Part shown: positions 8,768 to 17,346 of the stretch, in pieces
How the letters are laid out: the number at the start of each line of letters is the position of its first letter
Numbering within the stretch: position 1 is the first letter of the stretch
DNA from: Jannaschia sp. CCS1
GTDB lineage: Bacteria; Pseudomonadota; Alphaproteobacteria; Rhodobacterales; Rhodobacteraceae
Direction of reading: 5' to 3'
DNA: 64,000 nt
Assembly: GCF_000013565.1 (NCBI RefSeq)
Contig: NC_007802.1
Location: forward strand, 3,906,001 to 3,970,000
Position numbers and translations under genes: made by a program
Notes under the pieces: generated by a model
Told to the model about the DNA's origin: nothing
Seen by the model: the letters and a program-made list of their open reading frames with translations, nothing else
The model's database searches: none

Positions 8768-10810
8768 ATGACCGCGGGATCGGATCTGGACAGACTCTTG
8801 CGCCCCAGCTCAATCGCCGTGATTGGCGGCGGGGCGTGGTGTGAAAGTGTGATCCGGGAGTGCCGGAAGATGGGCTTTGACGGTCCGATCTGGCCAGTTC
8901 ACCCAACACGGGACGCCGTCGGCGGCGTGCCAGCGGTTGCAACCATAAACGACCTGCCCGCCGCACCGGACGCCGCATTTGTGGGCGTGAACCGCAATGC
9001 AACCATCGACATCATCAAAGCACTATCGGAGCGCGGCGCGGGCGGTGCGATCTGTTTCGCCTCCGGGTTCCGGGAAGCGGTGGAGGAATTGTCGGACGGT
9101 GCGGATGTGCAAGCCGCTTTGCTGGATGCCGCAGGCGACATGCCGATCCTGGGACCCAATTGCTACGGTCTGGTCAATGGGCTGGACCGGGTGGCCCTGT
9201 GGCCAGACCACCATGGGATGGTTCCGGTGGACCGAGGCGTGGCGATTGTCACGCAATCGTCGAACATCGCAATCAATCTGACAATGCAAACACGCGGATT
9301 GCCGCTGGCCTATGTGGTTACTGCTGGCAATCAGGCTCAGACAGATCTGGCGCAGATCGGGATGGCCGTGTTGGACGATCCGCGCGTGACCGTCCTGGGC
9401 CTTCATATCGAGGGGATCCAGGACATCCGGCGTCTTGAGGCACTGGCCGGCAAGGCACGTGACCTGGGCAAGCCGATTGTCGCACTGAAGGTTGGGGTGT
9501 CGGATCAGGCGCAGGCTGCGACCGTCTCCCATACAGCATCGCTCGCTGGCAGCGATGCGGGCGCAAGGGCGTTACTCAAACGGTTGGGGATTGGGCAGAT
9601 CAGCGGGTTGTCTGCCCTATTGGAGACCTTGAAGGTCTTGCATGTGGTCGGACCGTTGGCGTCCAATCGCATCGCCTCCATGTCCTGCTCGGGCGGCGAG
9701 GCCTGTCTGATGGCTGATACGGGGCTGGCCCACGACGTGGTCTTTCCGGACCTGTCAGACCGTCAACGGAGCGATCTTCGCGCCGCACTTGGCCCCAAGG
9801 TCTCACTCGCCAATCCATTGGATTATCATACATATATCTGGGCTGATCGCGCCGCCATGGCCGCTTGCTTCTCGGCAATGATGGACGAGACTTTGGCGCT
9901 TGGATGCGTCATCCTCGACTTTCCGCGACCGGACCGCTGCCCGGCCCCCGATTGGGATCTTGTCATTGATGCGGTGGCCGATGCGCAGGCTGCCACGGGC
10001 CGCCCAATCGCGATCCTGTCCAGCCTGCCGGACACGATGCCGGAGGCGATGGCTATGGCTATGTTCGCGCGCGGGATCGTGCCGTTGTCTGGCCTGTCAG
10101 ATGCCCTGGAGGCCATGGACGTCGCCGCTCAGATTGGGCGGCATAGGCCTCGCGCACCCGTCCTATTGCCCGGGGCCGACGGCCCGACACGTGTGATCTC
10201 AGAGGCGGATGCCAAAGCGCTTTTGCGGGCCCATGGTGTCGAGGTTCCCAAATTAGGCATAGCCAGCTCACCAGTTCAGGCCGCGCAGGTTGCGGCAAAG
10301 CTTGGCGGTGTCGTGGCCCTCAAAGCGATGGGGGTTGCCCATAAGTCCGAGGTTGGCGCCGTTCGGCTGAACCTGACACCGCCCGAGGTTGACGCCGCGG
10401 CGCGCCAAATCCCTGCTCAGAGTTTTCTTATAGAGGAAATGATTGGCGGCCTGGCTATCGAATTGCTGATCGGCGTCCTCCGCGACCCGGCCCATGGCCT
10501 TGTCCTGACCCTTGGGGCGGGCGGCACGCTGACGGAACTCCTCAACGACACGACGCACCTGCTGTTGCCGTGTACGGCAGATGACATCATTGACGCCCTC
10601 GGCCATTTGCGCATTTTTCCGCGCCTGAAAGGCTACCGGGGCGCGCCGCACGCCGATCTGTCCGCGATTGCCAGCGCTGTGCTCGCTGTGCAGGACTACG
10701 TTACGGCCAACGCGCCGGATATCTTTGAGGTCGAGATCAACCCGCTTCTCTGCACACCCACCCACGCCGTCGCCGCCGACGCCCTCATCCGCCTAAGGAC
10801 CACTCCATGA
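8768..10810 (+). CDS. NDP-forming acyl-CoA ligase family protein (acetate-CoA ligase-like), probable betaine-CoA ligase
   Basis: 680-residue one-chain member of the ADP-forming acyl-CoA synthetase superfamily. In order it has a CoA-binding Rossmann domain (RPSSIAVIGGGAW), succinyl-CoA-ligase-like domains with ILGPNCYGLVNG and the candidate phospho-His255 in VSHTASLAGSD, and a C-terminal ATP-grasp domain (VALKAMGVAHKSEVGAV, LGAGGTLTELL). By context it probably activates gamma-butyrobetaine, crotonobetaine or carnitine to the CoA thioester, a job done by AMP-forming CaiC in enteric bacteria. The stop overlaps the next gene by 4 bases (ATGA). Exact substrate is inference. Confidence 0.87.
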   Translation: MTAGSDLDRLLRPSSIAVIGGGAWCESVIRECRKMGFDGPIWPVHPTRDAVGGVPAVATINDLPAAPDAAFVGVNRNATIDIIKALSERGAGGAICFASGFREAVEELSDGADVQAALLDAAGDMPILGPNCYGLVNGLDRVALWPDHHGMVPVDRGVAIVTQSSNIAINLTMQTRGLPLAYVVTAGNQAQTDLAQIGMAVLDDPRVTVLGLHIEGIQDIRRLEALAGKARDLGKPIVALKVGVSDQAQAATVSHTASLAGSDAGARALLKRLGIGQISGLSALLETLKVLHVVGPLASNRIASMSCSGGEACLMADTGLAHDVVFPDLSDRQRSDLRAALGPKVSLANPLDYHTYIWADRAAMAACFSAMMDETLALGCVILDFPRPDRCPAPDWDLVIDAVADAQAATGRPIAILSSLPDTMPEAMAMAMFARGIVPLSGLSDALEAMDVAAQIGRHRPRAPVLLPGADGPTRVISEADAKALLRAHGVEVPKLGIASSPVQAAQVAAKLGGVVALKAMGVAHKSEVGAVRLNLTPPEVDAAARQIPAQSFLIEEMIGGLAIELLIGVLRDPAHGLVLTLGAGGTLTELLNDTTHLLLPCTADDIIDALGHLRIFPRLKGYRGAPHADLSAIASAVLAVQDYVTANAPDIFEVEINPLLCTPTHAVAADALIRLRTTP

Positions 10811-11601
10811 CACCCGCCGAAGACAACCCAATCCAGACCGCCCGCCGGGGCCATGTGCTGGAAGTCACACTGGACCGCGGCAAAGCCAATGCCATCGATC
10901 TCGCGACCAGCCGGATCATGGGCGATATCTTCACAGAGTTTCGCGATGACCCGGAGCTTCGTGTCGCCATCGTGACCGGCGCGGGTGAGAAGTTCTTTTG
11001 CCCCGGCTGGGACCTGAAAGCCGCCGCCGACGGTGATGCGGTGGACGGGGATTACGGGGTCGGCGGTTTTGGCGGGCTGCAAGAGCTGCGCGGGCTCAAC
11101 AAGCCTGTGATCGCGGCAGTGAACGGGATCTGCTGCGGAGGCGGGCTGGAACTGGCGCTGTCCGCCGACATTATCCTGGCCGCCGATCATGCGACTTTTG
11201 CCTTGCCAGAGATACGGTCCGGCACTGTGGCTGATGCGGCCTCCATCAAGCTGCCCAAGCGCATTCCTTACCACATCGCGATGGAGATGCTGTTCACCGG
11301 GCGCTGGATCGATGCGGAGGAGGCTGCCCGTTGGGGGATGATCAACCGGATCATCCCGGCCGCGCAATTGATGGATCAAGCCCGTGAGATGGCGGATCTG
11401 TTGGCGAGCGGTCCGCCGCTGGTCTACGCCGCGATCAAAGAGGTTGTCAGAGAGGCCGAGGACATGAAGTTTCAGGACGCGCTGAACAAGATCACCAAAA
11501 GCCAGTTTGAGACGGTTGAAGCGCTCTACCGCTCGGAGGATCAACTGGAAGGCGCGCGCGCCTTTGCCGAGAAACGCGCGCCGGTCTGGCAAGGCAAGTG
11601 A
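10807..11601 (+). CDS. Enoyl-CoA hydratase, CaiD-like (crotonobetainyl-CoA hydratase)
   Basis: Crotonase-fold enzyme of 264 residues. Both catalytic glutamates are present: Glu115 in CCGGGLELALSAD and Glu135 in FALPEIRSG. The C-terminal SED-x-LEGARAFAEKRAPVWQGK closely recalls the end of E. coli CaiD (SED-IEGPLAFAEKRDPVWKGR), a stronger indication than the general fold. The predicted reaction is hydration of crotonobetainyl-CoA to L-carnitinyl-CoA. It overlaps the ligase gene by 4 bases. It is followed by 107 non-coding bases holding a structured repeat before the next operon gene. Confidence 0.88.
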   Translation: MTPAEDNPIQTARRGHVLEVTLDRGKANAIDLATSRIMGDIFTEFRDDPELRVAIVTGAGEKFFCPGWDLKAAADGDAVDGDYGVGGFGGLQELRGLNKPVIAAVNGICCGGGLELALSADIILAADHATFALPEIRSGTVADAASIKLPKRIPYHIAMEMLFTGRWIDAEEAARWGMINRIIPAAQLMDQAREMADLLASGPPLVYAAIKEVVREAEDMKFQDALNKITKSQFETVEALYRSEDQLEGARAFAEKRAPVWQGK

Positions 11602-11624
11602 CCACGATATGGGCCACGACTTGG

Positions 11625-11693
11625 GGGACGGCGGGTGGGGCGAGGTTGACGGTTTTGCCCCGCAAAATCGTTGACCAGCGTCACCCCCGGCCA
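11625..11693 (+). repeat. Structured dispersed repeat, copy A
   Basis: A 69-base intergenic element about 79% identical, by hand alignment with one gap, to 39871-39940. It folds into a long hairpin: GGTTGACGGTTTTGC pairs with GCAAAATCGTTGACC across a CCC loop using some G-T wobbles. The outer arms GGGTG and CACCC also pair. It sits inside the carnitine operon between the CaiD-like and BKACE genes and ends just before their A-rich ribosome-binding region. No T run follows, so it looks like a REP-like or mRNA-processing element rather than a terminator. Confidence 0.6.
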
Positions 11694-11708
11694 AAAAAGG
11701 AAAAGAAT

Positions 11709-12620
11709 ATGCCGCTTACCATGAACAAAGATGTTTTCATCACCTGCGCGGTCACCGGCTCCGGCTCGACCCAGGATCGCAGCCCCCATGTGCCACGCTC
11801 GCCCAAACAGATCGCCGAAAGTGCGATTGAGGCCGCCCGCGCGGGCGCAGCGATCGTCCATTGCCACGTCCGTGATCCCGAGAGCGGTGCGCCCTCACGC
11901 GATCTGTCCTATTACCGGGAGGTGACCGACCGCATCCGGGAGGCCGACATTGACGTCGTCCTGAACCTGACGGCGGGCATGGGGGGCGACATCACATTCG
12001 GCTCGACCGACGCGCCGTTCCCGGTGGATGAAGCGGGCACCGATATGGTCGGGGCGGCCGAGCGCGTGGCGCATATCGCCGATTGCCTGCCCGAGATCTG
12101 CACGCTGGATTGCGGCACGATGAACTTTGCCGAGGCCGACTACGTCATGACCAACACCCCGGGCATGCTCCGCGCCATGGGACGGATGATGACGGATCTG
12201 GGTGTGAAGCCGGAGATTGAGGCGTTTGATACTGGCCATCTTTGGTTCGCAAAGGAGCTGGTGAAGGAGGGCGTGCTCGACAGTCCCGCGCTGGTGCAGC
12301 TTTGCATGGGCGTGCCTTGGGGCGCACCCGATGACCTCAATACATTCATGGCAATGGTCAACAATGTGCCGGACAATTGGACCTTCAGTGCCTTCGCGCT
12401 TGGGCGCAATGAAATGGCCTACGTTGCGGCATCCGTTCTCGCCGGCGGCAATGTGCGCGTCGGATTGGAGGACAATCTCTGGTTGGAGAAGGGCGTATTG
12501 GCGACCAACGCGCAGTTGGTTGAGCAGGCCGTTGGCATTATCGAGGGGATGGGCGCACGGGTGATCGGCCCGGACATGGTGCGCGAGACACTGGGCCTGA
12601 CCAAGCAGGCCCCGGCATGA
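11709..12620 (+). CDS. BKACE-family enzyme, probable 3-dehydrocarnitine cleavage enzyme
   Basis: 303-residue beta-keto acid cleavage enzyme (formerly DUF849/3-keto-5-aminohexanoate cleavage family). The divalent-metal histidines are seen at His51 and His53 in AIVHCHVRD; LNLTAGMGGD and VRVGLEDNLW complete the TIM-barrel signatures. Next to a carnitine 3-dehydrogenase, the expected reaction is 3-dehydrocarnitine plus acetyl-CoA giving acetoacetate plus betainyl-CoA, as described for the Pseudomonas dehydrocarnitine cleavage enzyme. The ATG at 11709 follows AAAAAAGGAAAAG. An alternative Met is at 11721. The stop overlaps the lipocalin start by 4 bases. Confidence 0.9.
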   Translation: MPLTMNKDVFITCAVTGSGSTQDRSPHVPRSPKQIAESAIEAARAGAAIVHCHVRDPESGAPSRDLSYYREVTDRIREADIDVVLNLTAGMGGDITFGSTDAPFPVDEAGTDMVGAAERVAHIADCLPEICTLDCGTMNFAEADYVMTNTPGMLRAMGRMMTDLGVKPEIEAFDTGHLWFAKELVKEGVLDSPALVQLCMGVPWGAPDDLNTFMAMVNNVPDNWTFSAFALGRNEMAYVAASVLAGGNVRVGLEDNLWLEKGVLATNAQLVEQAVGIIEGMGARVIGPDMVRETLGLTKQAPA

Positions 12621-13213
12621 CGGTGCAGAACCTGACACCTTCGGGGCGGCGACCACGCCTCTGGGCACCTTCGGTGCGTTTGGGCCTCCTCGGGCTGATC
12701 CCAGCCCTCCTCGCAATTGCGGCGTGCGGCGCGGTTTTGGGACCGTCCTACCGGGATGAGAGCGTCACCATCGCCTCATCAGCGAACTTCGACGCCGCAC
12801 GCTATGTGGGCCGTTGGTATGAGGTTGCGCGCTATCCCAACCCGTTTCAGGCCAACTGCCCCGGCGCGATTGCCGAATATGGTCCGTCTGACACGCCCGG
12901 CGTTCTTACCGTCCGCAACACCTGCCTCGACGCCAATGGCCAGCCCACCGACGTCATCACCGGCACCGCCACGGACGAAGGGCTCGGTCGCCTTTCCGTC
13001 CGCCTGCAGGGCGTCCCCGTCGCTGCCCCCTATTGGGTGTTGTGGGTGGATGAAGGCTATCGCACAGCCGTCGTTGGCGCACCCAACGGGCGCGTGGGAT
13101 GGATCCTGAACCGGGAGCCGGACATCCCCGCAGACCGCCTCGCCGCCGCCCGGGAGGTCCTGGACTTCAACGGCTACGACCTGGGCCAACTGACCCGGAG
13201 TGTGACACCATGA
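12617..13213 (+). CDS. Lipocalin-family lipoprotein (Blc-like)
   Basis: 198-residue lipocalin with a lipoprotein signal: a positively charged N-terminus, a hydrophobic stretch and the lipobox IAAC with Cys37 as the acylated residue. The mature part starts with the lipocalin motif GRWYEVARYPNPFQ, has two Cys that could form a disulfide (QANC, RNTC), and ends with YWVLWVDEGYRTAVVGAPN and a C-terminal helix, as in bacterial Blc. It is locked between two carnitine enzymes with 4-base overlaps on both sides, so it is co-translated with them. Its ligand is unknown; binding of hydrophobic acyl compounds such as acylcarnitines or choline lipids is speculation from context. Confidence 0.87.
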   Translation: MTVQNLTPSGRRPRLWAPSVRLGLLGLIPALLAIAACGAVLGPSYRDESVTIASSANFDAARYVGRWYEVARYPNPFQANCPGAIAEYGPSDTPGVLTVRNTCLDANGQPTDVITGTATDEGLGRLSVRLQGVPVAAPYWVLWVDEGYRTAVVGAPNGRVGWILNREPDIPADRLAAAREVLDFNGYDLGQLTRSVTP

Positions 13214-14610
13214 AAACCGCAATCATCGGCGGGGGCGTCATTGGCGGCGGATGGGCCGCGCGCTTCCTTCTCAACGGCTGGAATGTGGCGATCTATGACC
13301 CTGATCCGGAGGCCGAGCGCAAGATCGGCGAGGTGATGGACAACGCCCGACGCGCCCTGCCCGGCCTTTACGACACGGCCCTGCCGCCCGAGGGCACGCT
13401 GCGGTTTACCGATGACCTGGGCGACGCGGTTGGCGACGCCGATTGGGTGCAGGAAAGCGTGCCGGAGCGGCTCGACATCAAGCACAAGGTCCACGCGGAG
13501 CTGACCACGCTGGCCCCAGGCCGCGCCGTTATCGGCTCCTCCACGTCGGGATTCAAACCGTCGGAGCTCACGGAAAAAGGTGCGCGCGTGATCGTGGCGC
13601 ATCCGTTCAACCCGGTCTACCTGCTGCCGCTGATCGAATTGGTCGGCGACACGGACCACTGCGCCAAAGCCGCCGAAATCCTGCGCGGTATTGGCATGTA
13701 CCCGCTGCATGTCCGCAAGGAGATCGACGCCCATATCGCGGACCGTTTTCTGGAGGCCGTCTGGCGTGAGGCCCTTTGGCTGGTCAAGGACGGCATCGCC
13801 ACGACCGAAGAAATCGACGAGGCAATTCGTATGGGCTTTGGCCTGCGGTGGGCGCAGATGGGCCTGTTCGAGACCTATCGTGTGGCCGGTGGCGAAGCGG
13901 GCATGAAGCACTTCATGGCGCAGTTTGGGCCTTGCCTGACCTGGCCCTGGACCAAACTGATGGATGTGCCGGAGTTCACCGACGAGCTTGTGGACCTGAT
14001 CGCCGGGCAATCGGACGCGCAATCAGGCCACCTCAGCATCCGGGAGCTGGAACGCCTGCGCGACGACAATCTGGTGGGGATCCTGCGCGGGCTCAAACAC
14101 TCGGGCGCGGGCGCGGGCGGAGTGGTCGCACGCCATGAGGCCGCACTACCCAAGGCGGATCAACCGATCACGCTCGACCGTCAGGTGCCCCAGGGCTGGA
14201 CCGACTACAACGGCCACATGAATGAGATGCACTACCTGGAGGCCGGGTCCAAAGCGACGGATCGGTTCATGGAAATGGTCGGCGCGGACGCGGCTTACAT
14301 CGCGCAGGGCCTCAGCTATTTCACGGTGGAGAACCATGTCCGCTATCTGGATGAGGTCCACGCGGGCGACAGGTTGCGGGCGGAGACGCGGTTGCTGGGG
14401 GGTGAAGGCAAGAAACTGCATGTATTCCACACGCTCTATCGAGGCGATGGCACCCTTGCTGCGACCGTTGAAAGCCTGCTGTTACATGTCGATCTGGCGA
14501 CGCGTAGGACGTGCCTGCCCGGTGAGGCCGTGGCCTCAGCCCTTGCGCAGGTGGCCGCAGATCAAGCCGGGCTGCCAATGCCCGACGGCGCAGGCAAAGT
14601 CGGGCGCTAG
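13210..14610 (+). CDS. Carnitine 3-dehydrogenase fused to betainyl-CoA thioesterase (CdhA-CdhB type)
   Basis: 466-residue bifunctional enzyme. Residues 1 to about 315 are a 3-hydroxyacyl-CoA-dehydrogenase-like NAD enzyme with the Rossmann motif AIIGGGVIGGGWAARF, SSTSGFKPSEL, and HPFNPVYLLPLIELVG carrying the catalytic His. About 320 to 466 is a hotdog thioesterase with GWTDYNGHMNEMHYLEA. The first half oxidises L-carnitine to 3-dehydrocarnitine. The second should hydrolyse the betainyl-CoA made by the BKACE enzyme to glycine betaine. These are two proteins (CdhA, CdhB) in Pseudomonas. The start at 13210 overlaps the lipocalin stop (ATGA); it is the last gene of the operon. Confidence 0.92.
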   Translation: MKTAIIGGGVIGGGWAARFLLNGWNVAIYDPDPEAERKIGEVMDNARRALPGLYDTALPPEGTLRFTDDLGDAVGDADWVQESVPERLDIKHKVHAELTTLAPGRAVIGSSTSGFKPSELTEKGARVIVAHPFNPVYLLPLIELVGDTDHCAKAAEILRGIGMYPLHVRKEIDAHIADRFLEAVWREALWLVKDGIATTEEIDEAIRMGFGLRWAQMGLFETYRVAGGEAGMKHFMAQFGPCLTWPWTKLMDVPEFTDELVDLIAGQSDAQSGHLSIRELERLRDDNLVGILRGLKHSGAGAGGVVARHEAALPKADQPITLDRQVPQGWTDYNGHMNEMHYLEAGSKATDRFMEMVGADAAYIAQGLSYFTVENHVRYLDEVHAGDRLRAETRLLGGEGKKLHVFHTLYRGDGTLAATVESLLLHVDLATRRTCLPGEAVASALAQVAADQAGLPMPDGAGKVGR

Positions 14611-14882
14611 GGTGGAGAACGATGGCGCGTGACCAAATCGACATTTAACCCGAGATCATAGCCTGACCAGAAGGTCTCGGTGCCGCTTCGGGCCATCGCG
14701 TCAAGCACTGTTCATCAACGCCAAAAAACCAACGGGTCCGGCGCGGGCATGTGTTCCCCGCTGGCTGACGTCATCACAATGCATGTTGAGGCCAATCACG
14801 AAAACCCATGGGACCATCCCGGCGCGTCCCTTGCGTGTGCCCGGGGGGTGTGCATCACTCGACCCGCAAGGGGGCGGCAACC

Positions 14883-15896
14883 ATGACACTTCGCGTGGCA
14901 ATCAATGGCTTCGGGCGGATCGGGCGATCTGTTCTGCGGGCCTGGGTATTGGGCGGCGGGCGGCTTGGACCGCACTGGCCGGAGATCCAGGTCGTGGCAA
15001 TCAACGACATCGCCCCGGCAGAGACATGCGCTTATCTGTTTGAGTTCGACAGCGTCTTTGGCGCGTTTCCAGGGTCAGTCACGGTGGAGAGCGCGGACCT
15101 GGTCGTCAACGGGCACCGGATAACGCTGAGCCAGGAACGGGACACGGGCGCTTTGGATTTGACGGGCGTCGACATTTTGATGGAGTGCACCGGGCGGGGG
15201 TCCCGCGACGTGGCGGAGGCGGCGCTGACGGCTGGCGCGGGCCGTGTGCTGATCTCTGGCCCCGCGCCTGATCCGGATCTGACGATGGTCCTCGGCGCGA
15301 ACCTTGAGGCACTCACGTCCCGGCACCGGATCGTGTCGAATGCATCGTGCACGACCAACGCGATCGCCCCGCTGGTGCGGTTGATTGACGAGGCTTGGGG
15401 CCTCGACAGCGCGCTGATGACAACGGTCCATTGCTACACGGGATCGCAACCGACCGTGGATATGCCAATGCGTGACCCGGCGCGGTCCCGTGCGGCAGCG
15501 CTGAGCATGGTGCCCACGACCACATCAGCGGAACCTCTGCTGGATATTGTACTGCCGGACCTGGCCGGTCTTGTGACCGGATCGGCGGTGCGCGTACCTG
15601 CGGCTTCGGTCTCTTGCGTCGATCTGGCGGTGATGACGCGTGCAATGCCAAGCGCGGAGGAGGCGCGGACCCTCTTGCAAGGGCGGGTGGACGGCGTCAT
15701 TGGGTATACTGACAAACCTCTGGTCAGCTCCGACCTGAGGGCGCGGCCTGAGTCGCTGATCGTGGCGGGGCCGGAGATCAAACGCTCCAAAGGCGGTATG
15801 TTGCGGGTCTTTGGGTGGTACGACAACGAATGGGGGTTCTCTTGCCGGATGCTGGATGTGGCCCGGATCATGGGCACCCAGGCCGAAGGGGGTTAA
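14883..15896 (+). CDS. Glyceraldehyde-3-phosphate/erythrose-4-phosphate dehydrogenase-like protein, divergent
   Basis: 337-residue GAPDH-fold protein. The NAD-binding start is MTLRVAINGFGRIGRSVLRAW. The catalytic Cys156 is in SNASCTTNAIAPLV, with a His in TTVHCYTGSQPTVD. It departs from housekeeping GAPDH: HCYTGSQ replaces the usual HAYTNDQ, DSVFGAFPG replaces DSVHGRFPG, and extra residues follow the first helix. The substrate could be glyceraldehyde-3-phosphate, erythrose-4-phosphate or another phosphorylated aldehyde. The ATG at 14883 has AAGGGGGCGG in front. The stop is one base from the start of the succinate-semialdehyde dehydrogenase gene, so the two are one unit. The 272 bases upstream hold no gene that I can support. 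Confidence 0.82.
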   Translation: MTLRVAINGFGRIGRSVLRAWVLGGGRLGPHWPEIQVVAINDIAPAETCAYLFEFDSVFGAFPGSVTVESADLVVNGHRITLSQERDTGALDLTGVDILMECTGRGSRDVAEAALTAGAGRVLISGPAPDPDLTMVLGANLEALTSRHRIVSNASCTTNAIAPLVRLIDEAWGLDSALMTTVHCYTGSQPTVDMPMRDPARSRAAALSMVPTTTSAEPLLDIVLPDLAGLVTGSAVRVPAASVSCVDLAVMTRAMPSAEEARTLLQGRVDGVIGYTDKPLVSSDLRARPESLIVAGPEIKRSKGGMLRVFGWYDNEWGFSCRMLDVARIMGTQAEGG

Positions 15897-15897
15897 T

Positions 15898-17346
15898 ATG
15901 GCTGATTGGCAAGCATGGATGAAGGAAGCGGCGTTTGTGGACGGCGCTTGGGTAGGCGCGGACAGCGGCGAGACGATCGATGTGACGAACCCTGCCACCG
16001 GTGAGGTTATCGGCACTGTGCCCAACTGCGGCGAGGCCGAGACGGCGCGTGCAGTGGCGGCGGCCCAAGGCGTGTATGCGGACTTTGCGGCGATGTCGTT
16101 GATGGATCGCGTGGGCCTTCTGTGGAAGCTGCATGACGCGCTGATGGACAATCAGGGCGCGTTGGGCGAGCTCTTGACCGTTGAGATGGGCAAGCCGCTG
16201 GCCGAGGCGAAGGGAGAAATCGCCATCGGCGCGCAATATGTGCGCTGGTTTGCCGAAGAGGTGCGCCGCGCCAAGGGGGAGATCGTGCCCGCTGGCGTGA
16301 ATGGCCGCCGCATTCTGGTGACCAAACACCCAGTCGGCGTCGTGGGCATGATCACGCCCTGGAACTTCCCGTCGTCGATGCTGGCGCGCAAAGTGGCCCC
16401 TGCCTTGGCCGTCGGCTGCCCGGTGGTCGCCAAGCCCGCGACCGCCACGCCCTATTCGGGCCTTGCCTGGGCCGCACTGGCGGAAGAGGTTGGCTATCCG
16501 GCAGGCGCGGTCAACGTGCTGACGGGATCTGCCCGCAAGATCGCAGGCGCAATGATGGACGCACCCGAGGTGCGCAAGATTACCTTCACCGGCTCCACCG
16601 AGGTGGGCAAGGAACTGATCCGGCAAAGCGCCGATACGGTCAAAAAGGTCTCCATGGAACTGGGCGGCAACGCACCGTTCATCGTTTTCGACGACGCTGA
16701 TCTGGACCGCGCGGTGGAGGGGGCGATGGTCTCCAAGTTCCGCAACTCGGGCCAGACCTGCGTTTGTGCGAACCGGATCTATGTGCAGGCGGGCATCCAT
16801 GATGCATTCGTCGAAAAGCTGGTTGCCGAGACGCGCGCGATGAAAGTCGGCGACGGGCGGGAGGACGGCGTGGTCCAAGGCCCGCTGATAGATGGCGACG
16901 CCGTTGAGAAGGTGGAAGAGCTGTTAAACGACGCGACCTCCAAAGGGGGGAATGTGGCCTGCGGCGGCAAACGCCATGAATTGGGCGGGTCGTTCTTTGA
17001 GCCGACCGTCATCACGGGCTCGACACAGGACATGGCCTTTGCCCAGGAGGAGATCTTTGGTCCCCTCGCCCCGGTCTTCAAGTTCGACACGGAAGAAGAG
17101 GCGATTTCCATGGCCAATGACACCGTCTTTGGCCTGGCCAGCTACGCCTATACATCAGATCTGGGCCGTGCGTTCCGCCTGAACGAGGGGCTCAAATACG
17201 GGATGATCGGGATCAACTCGGGCCTGATTACGACTGTCGAAGCCCCCTTTGGTGGGGTCAAGGAAAGTGGTCTGGGCAAAGAAGGCGGATCGCAGGGATT
17301 GGAAGATTATCTGGAGACGAAATACGTTTGTATCGACGGGATCTGA
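15898..17346 (+). CDS. gabD: NAD(P)-dependent succinate-semialdehyde dehydrogenase
   Basis: 482-residue class I aldehyde dehydrogenase that would oxidise succinate semialdehyde to succinate in the cytoplasm. Catalytic Glu254 lies in VSMELGGNAPFIVFDDADLD and Cys288 in NSGQTCVCANR. GMITPWNFPSSMLARKVAPAL and FTGSTEVGKEL mark the cofactor site. The CVCANR signature after the active Cys and the C-terminal GGVKESGLGKEGGSQGLEDYLETKY are GabD-like. It is co-transcribed with the GAPDH-like gene and convergent with the beta-galactosidase gene. Related substrates such as other omega-semialdehydes remain possible. Confidence 0.87.
   Translation: MADWQAWMKEAAFVDGAWVGADSGETIDVTNPATGEVIGTVPNCGEAETARAVAAAQGVYADFAAMSLMDRVGLLWKLHDALMDNQGALGELLTVEMGKPLAEAKGEIAIGAQYVRWFAEEVRRAKGEIVPAGVNGRRILVTKHPVGVVGMITPWNFPSSMLARKVAPALAVGCPVVAKPATATPYSGLAWAALAEEVGYPAGAVNVLTGSARKIAGAMMDAPEVRKITFTGSTEVGKELIRQSADTVKKVSMELGGNAPFIVFDDADLDRAVEGAMVSKFRNSGQTCVCANRIYVQAGIHDAFVEKLVAETRAMKVGDGREDGVVQGPLIDGDAVEKVEELLNDATSKGGNVACGGKRHELGGSFFEPTVITGSTQDMAFAQEEIFGPLAPVFKFDTEEEAISMANDTVFGLASYAYTSDLGRAFRLNEGLKYGMIGINSGLITTVEAPFGGVKESGLGKEGGSQGLEDYLETKYVCIDGI

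Noticed and set aside
14763-14773. TGACGTCA palindrome upstream of the GAPDH-like gene as a regulatory site
   Set aside because: An isolated 8-base palindrome is expected by chance at this scale and matches no bacterial operator that I can justify here.
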